A stretch of DNA of 64,000 nt from Sophora flavescens (Eukaryota > Streptophyta > Magnoliopsida > Fabales > Fabaceae), in assembly GCA_030762895.1 (NCBI GenBank), contig JAUPTC010000042.1:124001-188000 (forward strand). The letters are read 5' to 3'. Every line of letters starts with the position of its first letter. The first letter of the stretch is position 1. Below are positions 56,546 through 64,000 of this stretch, one piece after another. The position numbers were made by a program, and so were the translations under genes. The notes beneath the pieces are model-generated. The model searched no databases. It was given only the letters and a program-made list of their open reading frames with translations, and was not told the origin of the DNA.

Positions 56546-57617
56546 TGGGTCTTCTAGTTGAATGAGATAGGTCATCAATTGGGGCTCCATTCCATTTGGT
56601 CTCATTCTTGGGCTTGCTTCTATCAAAATAGCCCCCATGTAATTAAGAGCTTGTTGGGATTTCTTGTGTCTAACTTTTGTCATGGGCCCACCAAGTCCTT
56701 GATTTGATTCTTGATCCATGGTCTTCATTGGGCTCAAATAATTCTTGTTGGAAATTGGACTTGCCCCCCCCCCCCCATGGCTCATATCATACCCTCCTTC
56801 TATAAGAAAATTCGTCCTCGAATTTATGACTTCAATCCCAAGCATGTTATCGAATCTTGTGTTAAGATATCCATACTTTTGGGTAACCATGCAAGTTCCC
56901 AAGCCATGGAGTACCTCCCTTGGGATGAACTCTTCCGTTACATCGGTTGTATCAAACCTAAGTTCATAATATATTTCAATAGGAGGTAAAGCATGAGTAG
57001 GTGCTTTATTGAGACTTTTGGAATCCTTGAAAGTTTCCCAACCATGGGTGGGGTACTTCCTTTGGGATGAAATCTCCAAATTTCTGCAAAAGAGTTACAA
57101 CACCACTAGGCAAAGAGAGATCATTAGAAGCATTGGAAATTAAACAAAAGTCCTTGCAATAAATTAAGCATTGGGGCTGTCTTGAAATCAAAGCCCTCTT
57201 CTCCTCAATTTTTGTTGCCAAAGAACTCTCTTTTTGCTCACTATTTTTCTCTTGCTCATCATTCTTCTTTTCACTCTCTTTTTCTTTTCCCTCTTGATTA
57301 TCACTCTTCTTTTCACTCTCTTTTTCTTTTTCCTTTTGACCATCACTTTTCTTTTCACTCTCTTTTGCTTTTGCCTCATTCTCTTGTTTTACTTTCTCTC
57401 TCTCTTTCTTCTCATTCTCTTTCTTGTTGGAGTCTTCCACCAACTTCTTCACATGGTCTTCAAAACTTTCCATTTGTCTTTTCATTCTTTCCTCTTTTCT
57501 CAACCTCTTTTTTTCGTTCTCTCTCATCCTCTTGTCACGCCTCTGTATTTGCCGAATCCACTCTTCAACCTCTTTCCTATGTTCTTGCACATAGTCGAAA
57601 TTTTCAAATCGCAACAT
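56543..57617 (-). pseudogene. Fusion reading frame R3, frameshifted
   Basis: ATG at 57617. It is open through the coiled-coil and pre-RT parts (VTLLQKFGDFIPKEVPHP). A 4-bp insertion near 57046-57052 (CCATGGGTGGGGTAC for CCATGGGGTAC) shifts frame; the second frame continues THGWETFKDSKSLNK and GTCMVTQKYGYLNTRFDN to LIQLEDP. The G run before the tail has 13 bases here, which keeps the second frame open. The stop codon coincides with the first three bases of the LTR. Confidence 0.83.
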
Positions 57618-57695
57618 AGCAAAAAGAAGAAAAGGAGAAAGGTAGAAGAAGAACAAAACTCAAAATTCAACCAAAGCCTAAGCTTTGATACCACT

Positions 57696-58026
57696 TGATG
57701 ACAACCAAATGGTGAGGTTGCCTTGTTGATGATCTTTTTGGTTGAATTTTACCAATTACAAATCCAAGTCAGAATTGAGTTGTATCATAAAAGGAAGAAA
57801 ATATGAAAATGGTGAAGATTAGAGATGATGATGGCGCCACAAACTAGAGAGTTTGATAAGCCAAGTGAGGTTCGCCACAAGAATCCTGGATTCTTGATAA
57901 GAACAAGATGGCTCAACCAAGAACCAAAGAGAGGCAATTCCCTCCTCACAAATGGATTTAATCCAAATTCAACATCCAAGTTAATATTCAACATGAAAAT
58001 GGAGTGTACAAATAGAGTGTACAAAT
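57696..58026 (-). repeat. LTR, subfamily C, copy 5, truncated
   Basis: The primer-site half of an LTR, ending in a small duplicated GAGTGTACAAATA near 58001-58026. The rest is missing. Confidence 0.83.
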
Positions 58027-58133
58027 GATAAGAACATTCTCTTTTGCTTTTGCCTCATTCTCTTGTTTTGCTTTCTCTCTCTTTCTTCTCATTCTCTTTC
58101 TTGTTGGAGTCTTCCACCAACTTCTCCACATGG
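58027..58133 (-). pseudogene. Scrap of fusion-frame coding DNA
   Basis: About 100 bp matching the KESEKK and LVEDSNKKENE part of the fusion reading frame (as at 55455-55560). It lies between the truncated LTR and the LTR of the autonomous element, so the latter may have inserted into it. Confidence 0.75.
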
Positions 58134-58864
58134 TGATGACAACCAAGATGGGGTTGCCTTGTTATGATCTATTTGATTGAAATCTTGTTAGGTGTTGTGC
58201 AATTTTCAAATTAAAACTCAAAGTGAGATGATCCCAAATTGTAACCAAAACAAGAATTGAAGAATAGAAGAAGAAAATGGAAAGAGTAGAAGATGGGTGA
58301 AGGCGCCACAAACAAATAAGGATTTGTTTGATAAGCCAAATGAAATCCGCCACAAGAATGTTGGAATTCTTGATAAGGATAGAAACCTTGGTTCAACCAA
58401 GAACTTAGGAGAACAATGCTCACTAACAATGGAAAATTCCAAATCACATCAAAAGTTCCATTTCCAAGGTGTTTCATGCTTTACAAATAGTGTAGGCTGC
58501 CCAACCTTTGGCATCCAAGAAAAAAAACGAAAATAGCATTTGATTAGCCTATTCATGACACTAATTACCCACATTTATTGATTAGCCTATTCATGACACT
58601 AATTACCCACATTAAGACAACCTTTGGAATGGCCACAAAAGTGTTATGGCAGCCACCAAGACAAAAAAACATGTGCATAAAAGACTCATAATTGTGGGGG
58701 GTTACACTTTCTTATCACATTAAAATGTAACTCCCACAATTTACAACTTTATTCAAAATAGAAAAACAATTCCCCTAAATTCGTGTAGAACATGCATGCG
58801 GTCCTACTTGCATGATTCTCCACTTATTCAATTGAATTTGAACATAAAATTGGGCCTTGACTCA
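58134..58864 (-). repeat. 3' LTR of autonomous CRM-like element
   Basis: About 731 bp, on the minus strand starting TGAGTCAAGG and ending TTGTCATCA. The start is set by analogy: the pol stop codon TGA is the first trinucleotide, as in the short elements. It contains a 38-bp tandem duplication at 58541-58616 (TGATTAGCCTATTCATGACA and following). Confidence 0.75.
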
Positions 58865-60841
58865 CATATGTGCCCCACTTGTTTCTTCTTCATACACCCC
58901 TTTTTCATTTGGGCCTTCCTCTTGGATGATCACATTAATCCATTTGGGCTCTTCATCATTTGACTCGGGCCTTGCTTCCATTAGGAGTCCAATCATTTGA
59001 CTTAGGGCTTGTTGGGCCCTCTTAGCTCTTGCTCTTGTCATTGGGCCTCCTAGGCCTTGAATGGCCTCTTGGTCCAAATTGGGCTTCATTGGTATTGGGC
59101 TCGCATCATCCCCTCCTTCTTCAAGTGAATTCGTCCTCGAATTAGAGTCGTCATCACCTACATCAAAAAGAGACAAATCAGCCACATTAAAAGTTGCACT
59201 AATACCCCCATGTTCACTAGGAAGGTCCAACTTGTAAGCATTGTCATTGATCTTGGCTACAACTTGAAATGGCCCATCTCCCCTTGGTTGAAGTTTTGAT
59301 TTCCTTTGGGAAGGAAACCTTTCTTTCCTCATATGCACCCATACCCAATCTCCGGGTTCAAAAACGACTTTCTTCCTTCCCTTGTTGGCTTGTCTTGCAT
59401 AGCTCTCGGTCTTTTTTTCAATTTGGGCCTTAACTTGCTCATGGAGCTTCTTCACATATTCTGCCTTGGACCTACCATCTTTATGCTTCAAAATGGAAGA
59501 ATTAGGCAGTGGCAATAAATCAAGAGGAGTTAGAGGATTAAAACCATAAACAACCTCAAAAGGAGAAAATTGAGTGGTGCTATGAATAGCCCTATTGTAT
59601 GCAAACTCCACATGAGGCAAACACTCCTCCCAATACTTAATATTCTTTTTAATCACAGCCCTTAAAAGGGAAGAAAGAGTCCTATTCACAACTTCAGTTT
59701 GTCCATCCGTTTGAGGATGGCAAGTAGTGGAGAAAAGAAGCTTTGTTCCAAGCTTTCCCCACAAAGTCCTCCAAAAGTGGCTTAGGAACTTGGTGTCCCT
59801 ATCACTAACAATGCTTCTTGGGAGACCATGAAGTCTCACCACTTCTTTAAAGAACAAATCCGCCACATGACAAGCATCATCAATCTTTTTACATGGTATA
59901 AAATGTGCCATTTTTGAAAATCTATCTACCACAACAAAGATTGAATCTTTTCCACTTTTTGTCCTAGGCAACCCAACAACAAAGTCCATTGATAAATCAA
60001 TCCAAGGAAAATCAGGAATAGGCAAAGGAGTGTAAAGTCCATGAGGCATAACTTTGGATTTTGACTTTTTGCACACAATGCATTTTTCAAAAAAATTTTG
60101 CACATCATATTTCATATGAGGCCAATAAAAATGTTCATGCAACATGTCCAAAGTCTTTTGAACCCCAAAATGCCCCATTAGTCCCCCTTCATGTGCCTCT
60201 TTCACAAGTAAGTCCCTAATGGAGCTTTTAGGCACACACAACCTCTTTTCTTTGAATAAAAAACCTTGGTGCCAAAAAAATCCATTTTGGGCTGAATGCA
60301 CACAATTTGCAAAGATTTGAGAAAAGTCATCATCATGCTCATACAATTCCTTAACACAATCAAGTCCAAACAACTTTGTTTCAAGAGTGGAAAGTAAAGC
60401 ATGTCTCCTTGAAAGTGCATCCGCCACAACATTGGCCTTACCCTTTTTATGTTTTACAACATAAGGAAATTGTTCAAGAAATTCAACCCATTTAGCATGT
60501 CTCTTATTCAATTTTCCTTGACCCTTCAAATATTTCAAAGATTCATGGTCACTATGAATTACAAATTCCTTAGGCAAAAGATAGTGTTGCCAAGTTTGCA
60601 AAGCTCTCACTAAGGCATACAACTCCTTATCATAGGTGGGATAATTAAGTGCAGCTCCACTTAACTTCTCACTAAAATAAGCAATTGGATGCCCCTCTTG
60701 CATCAAAACAGCCCCAACACCAACATTAGAAGCATCACATTCAATTTCAAAAGATTTTGCAAAATTAGGCAAAGCAAGAATTGGTGCATGGGTGAGCTTT
60801 TTCTTAAGTTCCTTAAAAGCTTGTTCTTGTTTTTCCCCCAT
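58862..60841 (-). CDS. pol: CRM-like RNase H, integrase and C-terminal tail
   Basis: 659 codons open from about 60841. RNase [56 protein letters not shown]. Integrase zinc domain [16 protein letters not shown], then KCIVCKK; catalytic core with [28 protein letters not shown] and [15 protein letters not shown], giving the D-D-E residues in context. C-terminal domain [42 protein letters not shown]. No canonical chromodomain is evident. The tail is [20 protein letters not shown] and ends GAHM at the LTR edge. It is shifted from the RT frame by loss of one G near 60838. It would integrate cDNA. Confidence 0.9.
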   Translation of the reverse strand: MGEKQEQAFKELKKKLTHAPILALPNFAKSFEIECDASNVGVGAVLMQEGHPIAYFSEKLSGAALNYPTYDKELYALVRALQTWQHYLLPKEFVIHSDHESLKYLKGQGKLNKRHAKWVEFLEQFPYVVKHKKGKANVVADALSRRHALLSTLETKLFGLDCVKELYEHDDDFSQIFANCVHSAQNGFFWHQGFLFKEKRLCVPKSSIRDLLVKEAHEGGLMGHFGVQKTLDMLHEHFYWPHMKYDVQNFFEKCIVCKKSKSKVMPHGLYTPLPIPDFPWIDLSMDFVVGLPRTKSGKDSIFVVVDRFSKMAHFIPCKKIDDACHVADLFFKEVVRLHGLPRSIVSDRDTKFLSHFWRTLWGKLGTKLLFSTTCHPQTDGQTEVVNRTLSSLLRAVIKKNIKYWEECLPHVEFAYNRAIHSTTQFSPFEVVYGFNPLTPLDLLPLPNSSILKHKDGRSKAEYVKKLHEQVKAQIEKKTESYARQANKGRKKVVFEPGDWVWVHMRKERFPSQRKSKLQPRGDGPFQVVAKINDNAYKLDLPSEHGGISATFNVADLSLFDVGDDDSNSRTNSLEEGGDDASPIPMKPNLDQEAIQGLGGPMTRARAKRAQQALSQMIGLLMEARPESNDEEPKWINVIIQEEGPNEKGVYEEETSGAHM

Positions 60842-61908
60842 TTAAACCCAACATTCTTTTTGACAATTTCATTAAGAGGTGCAGCCAATGTGCTAAAATC
60901 TTTAACAAACCTCCTATAGAAACTAGCCAAACCATGAAAGCTCCTCACATCACTCACATTTTTGGGGGTTGGCCAATCTTGAATGGCCTTAATCTTTTCT
61001 TGATCCACATGGACCCCTTTAGCATTAATCACAAAACCAAGGAAAATCACATGATCCACACAAAAAGTACATTTTTCCAAGTTTGCATACAACCTTTCTT
61101 TTCTTAATACAAGCAAAACAGCCCTTAAATGTTCATGGTGCTCATCTAAGTTTTTGCTATATATTAAGATATCATCAAAATATACCACCACAAATTTTCC
61201 CAAAAATTCTCTTAAGACATGGTTCATAAGCCTCATAAAAGTGCTTGGTGCATTTGTTAAACCAAAAGGCATTACCAACCATTCATACAAACCAAATTTG
61301 GTTTTGAAAGCGGTTTTCCATTCATCCCCTTCCCTTATCCTAATTTGATGGTACCCACTTTTCAAATCAATTTTAGAAAAAATGCAAGCACCAAACAATT
61401 CATCAAGTAAATCATCAAGTCTAGGGATAGGATGTCTATACTTAATGGTGATGTTGTTCACGGCCCTACAATCCGTGCACATCCTCCAAGTGCCATCCTT
61501 TTTGGGCACCAAAATGACGGGTACCGCACATGGACTTAAGCTTTCTTGCACCCATCCTCTTTGCAACAAGTCCTCCACTTGTTTTTGGATTTCTTTGGTC
61601 TCTTGAGGATTGCTCCTATAGGCTGGCCTATTGGGCAATGATGCACCCGGAATGAGGTCAATATGGTGCTCAATTCCCCTCAAAGGTGGAAGGCCATGTG
61701 GCACTTCCTTAGGGAAGATATCCTCAAATTCCTGCAAAAGATTTTTCACACCACTAGACAAAGAATGATCATTAGAAATGTTAGTATTTAAACAAAATTC
61801 CCTACACAAAAGCATGTATAGGGGCTGCCTTGAAACCAATGCACTTTTCACCTCACTTTTTGTGGCAAGACAACTCTCTTTTCTCTCTTTTTCATCTTGG
61901 TTTTTCTC
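60838..61908 (-). CDS. pol: CRM-like reverse transcriptase
   Basis: Open from just after the TGA at 61909-61911. Pre-RT linker [42 protein letters not shown] core: [59 protein letters not shown] and the active site [13 protein letters not shown] with both aspartates; then [20 protein letters not shown] and [16 protein letters not shown]. The sequence is complete through the thumb, so the enzyme looks functional if frames are restored by expression. Frame ends at the one-base loss near 60838. Confidence 0.9.
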
Positions 61909-63273
61909 TCATTTTTTGTCATGATTTTTTTTTGATTTTTCATCACTTTTTTTCTCTTGTTCACTCTCTTTTTCTTTTCTCTCTTGCTCTCTTTTTTCTC
62001 TCATTTTCTTTTGATCCTCACTAACTTGTTTTGGAGATAAAGGAGAGAGTACAACCTTTCGCTCCTTGTCCATGAAAGTGAACTTGTTTGAAAATCCATC
62101 ATGAATGGTCTTCTTGTCATATTGCCAAGGCCTTCCCAACAACATATGGCTTGCCTCCATAGGCACTACATCACAAAGAACATTATCCTCATACTTCCCA
62201 ATGGAGAATGGAACCTCCACTTGTTTGTTCACCACCATCTCCCCAACCTCACTCAACCATTGAAGTCTATATGGTGTTGGATGGGTTTTAGTGCTAAGGT
62301 TTAATTTAGACACCAACCTAGAACTTACTACATTTGCACAACTACCTCCATCAATTATTAGAGAACAAACTTTACCTTGAATTAGGCATCTAGAGTGGAA
62401 AATGTTCTCCCTTTGGCTAGCTTCATGTTCCTTCACTTGACTTCCCAAAAGCCTCCTCACCATAAGTAAGTCACCATCCGGCATGAACACTTCTTCTTTA
62501 CTTTCCTCTCCACTTGAAGCTTCGGATTGAGACATCACTTCACCATTCATGGACACCATAGTTCTCTTGGTTGGACATTGAGAGGCTATGTGGCCATGAC
62601 CAAGACACTTGAAACACTTGACATCTCGGCTCCTTGTGGTTGGCTCCATGGGCTTCTTGCCTTGAGAGGTGCTCACGGCCTCCTTGCTTGGTGCACCCTC
62701 CTTCTTTTGCTTGTCCTTCCAATTTGAAGATGGGAATTTGGAAGATGATGAAGAGGAATATTTGGATTTCCTCCTCTTTAATTGTTGCTCCACCTTAATT
62801 GATTGTTGCACCAAATCTTCAAGCTCTACATAGTTTTGCAACTCCACCACATCTTGAATTTCTTGGTTCAAGCCATGCAAGAACCTTGCCATAGTTGCTT
62901 CACGGTCTTCTTCAAAATTTGACCTTAGTAAGGCCAACTCCATCTCCTTGAAGTACTCATCCACACTTTTAGAACCTTGGGTGAGTCTTTGTAATTTATT
63001 GTGAATGTCCCTTTGGTAGTGCTTTGGGACAAATCTCCTCCTCATTACAATTTTCATGTCTTCCCAAGTTTCAATTGGCTCCTCTCCAATTCTCCTCCTC
63101 TCCTTTTGGAATTGATCCCACCATACTAGTGCATACTCCTTGAACTCCAAGGCTGCCACCTTCACTTTCTTTCTTTCATTGTAAGTGTTACAATCAAAGA
63201 CTTGCTCCATTTTAAGCTCCCACTCCAAATAAGCTTCGGGGTCATTCTTTCCAAAAAAGGAAGGAACTTTGAT
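61909..63273 (-). CDS. gag: CRM-like gag-protease, 5' end in gap
   Basis: Open from the gap edge ([20 protein letters not shown]) through the gag domain ([35 protein letters not shown]), a basic region, the intact knuckle [14 protein letters not shown], the protease ([35 protein letters not shown]) and the start of the K/E-rich linker. It ends at TGA 61909-61911, in the same frame as the RT downstream. That stop is either a point mutation or a regulated stop between gag-protease and RT. The first about 75 residues of gag are missing in the gap. Confidence 0.9.
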   Translation of the reverse strand: MKVPSFFGKNDPEAYLEWELKMEQVFDCNTYNERKKVKVAALEFKEYALVWWDQFQKERRRIGEEPIETWEDMKIVMRRRFVPKHYQRDIHNKLQRLTQGSKSVDEYFKEMELALLRSNFEEDREATMARFLHGLNQEIQDVVELQNYVELEDLVQQSIKVEQQLKRRKSKYSSSSSSKFPSSNWKDKQKKEGAPSKEAVSTSQGKKPMEPTTRSRDVKCFKCLGHGHIASQCPTKRTMVSMNGEVMSQSEASSGEESKEEVFMPDGDLLMVRRLLGSQVKEHEASQRENIFHSRCLIQGKVCSLIIDGGSCANVVSSRLVSKLNLSTKTHPTPYRLQWLSEVGEMVVNKQVEVPFSIGKYEDNVLCDVVPMEASHMLLGRPWQYDKKTIHDGFSNKFTFMDKERKVVLSPLSPKQVSEDQKKMREKREQERKEKESEQEKKSDEKSKKNHDKK

Positions 63274-63773
63274 NNNNNNNNNNNNNNNNNNNNNNNNNNN
63301 NNNNNNNNNNNNNNNNNNNNNNNNNNNNNNNNNNNNNNNNNNNNNNNNNNNNNNNNNNNNNNNNNNNNNNNNNNNNNNNNNNNNNNNNNNNNNNNNNNNN
63401 NNNNNNNNNNNNNNNNNNNNNNNNNNNNNNNNNNNNNNNNNNNNNNNNNNNNNNNNNNNNNNNNNNNNNNNNNNNNNNNNNNNNNNNNNNNNNNNNNNNN
63501 NNNNNNNNNNNNNNNNNNNNNNNNNNNNNNNNNNNNNNNNNNNNNNNNNNNNNNNNNNNNNNNNNNNNNNNNNNNNNNNNNNNNNNNNNNNNNNNNNNNN
63601 NNNNNNNNNNNNNNNNNNNNNNNNNNNNNNNNNNNNNNNNNNNNNNNNNNNNNNNNNNNNNNNNNNNNNNNNNNNNNNNNNNNNNNNNNNNNNNNNNNNN
63701 NNNNNNNNNNNNNNNNNNNNNNNNNNNNNNNNNNNNNNNNNNNNNNNNNNNNNNNNNNNNNNNNNNNNNNNNN
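63274..63773. other. Assembly gap (500 N)
   Basis: Exactly 500 N. It hides the gag start, and the leader and 5' LTR of the autonomous element may lie in it or beyond it. Confidence 0.99.
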
Positions 63774-64000
63774 TCTTAGTTGATCAGTCCAACTATTAAT
63801 CTTTACTCTAATTCGAATTTCGAAAACGTATATCTATCAATCTTTATTTTTAGATTCCAGAAAGTAAAAACATGTTTATTTTAGGCTTAATATTTTATCA
63901 CTCATTTTGTACCTATTAACTAAACAATATTTTTGGTGATTAGGGGACACGACACTTTGTGAGGTAATGGCACCTTTAACTAAACAATTTTTCTTTCTTA
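63774..64000. other. Unassigned AT-rich DNA
   Basis: 227 bp with no recognisable gene or match to other repeats in the window. AACTAAACAATTTTT-like sequence occurs twice (near 63918 and 63978). Confidence 0.5.

Larger units (their letters stand above)
58134..63273 (-). mobile_element. Autonomous-type CRM-like chromovirus, nearly complete
   Basis: 3' LTR 58134-58864 plus a polyprotein-coding region to the gap at 63274. Domains in order are gag, CCHC knuckle, protease, K/E-rich linker, RT, RNase H, integrase and C-terminal tail, the Ty3/gypsy order. The DGG protease box and the integrase end ([11 protein letters not shown], then [12 protein letters not shown]) suggest the CRM branch. Only one in-frame stop and one single-base loss are visible. 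The 5' LTR lies beyond the gap. It is the likely relative, and possible enzyme source, of the short elements. Confidence 0.87.

Noticed and set aside
58862..59200. Canonical chromodomain at the integrase end
   Set aside because: The C-terminal tail lacks the aromatic chromodomain pattern. It looks more like the shorter tail of CRM-type elements, so I did not annotate a chromodomain.
1..64000. tRNA genes, host protein-coding genes or a bacterial operon
   Set aside because: No cloverleaf or host gene structure was seen. All convincing coding signals belong to LTR retrotransposons.

Overview
This window is repeat-dense nuclear DNA from a flowering plant. The evidence is plant-type 5S rRNA genes, Ty1/copia and Ty3/gypsy LTR retrotransposons of plant lineages (Athila-like and CRM-like chromovirus), and degenerate TTTAGGG telomere-like arrays. 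I see no host protein-coding gene. Four runs of exactly 500 N (1001-1500, 21027-21526, 38541-39040, 63274-63773) look like scaffold gaps of unknown true length. The species cannot be named from the sequence. CRM-like elements, 5S rDNA and telomere-like DNA together suggest heterochromatin (pericentromeric or interstitial), which is inference.

Layout. 1-1000: Athila-type gypsy RT/RNase H fragment (minus). 1501-21026: one minus-oriented 5S rDNA array (unit about 670-686 bp). A single spacer of this array was hit twice, by a Ty1/copia element (2160-10499, 1408-bp LTRs, target duplication CGAAT) and by a non-autonomous Athila-like element (10841-18433, about 1.62-kb LTRs, target duplication CCCGC). 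Removing both leaves one normal 679-bp 5S unit. 21527-27672: CRM-like material, first a minus gag-protease element lacking RT and integrase, then, after an inverted junction, a plus short element of about 2.4 kb. 27673-33012: degenerate telomere-like array. 33013-36613: tandem short CRM-like elements sharing LTRs. 36614-37400: 33-bp minisatellite. 37401-38540: 5S rDNA. 39044-40441: the LTR and gag start of another CRM-like copy, fused to 5S rDNA. 40442-42925: plus-oriented 5S rDNA. 42926-51723: the mirror image of the left side (minisatellite, short elements, telomere-like array). 51724-58026: minus tandem cluster of short elements, including two TRIM-sized units. 58134-63273: a nearly complete autonomous CRM-like element (gag, protease, RT, RNase H, integrase) with only two visible lesions. 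63774-64000: unassigned AT-rich DNA.

Two points stand out. First, about 28.4-38.5 kb and 41.8-51.7 kb form a large imperfect inverted repeat (paired coordinates sum to about 80,330) that contains telomere-like array, retroelements, minisatellite and 5S genes in mirrored order. Second, a family of short non-autonomous LTR elements carries its own reading frame of about 305-360 residues. That frame joins a new charged coiled-coil N-terminus to the protease-RT linker and the extreme C-terminus of the CRM-like polyprotein, skipping RT, RNase H and integrase. The nearby autonomous element shares its LTR ends and C-terminal tail and is a plausible source of enzymes. The short elements sit in tandem chains in which neighbours share LTRs.
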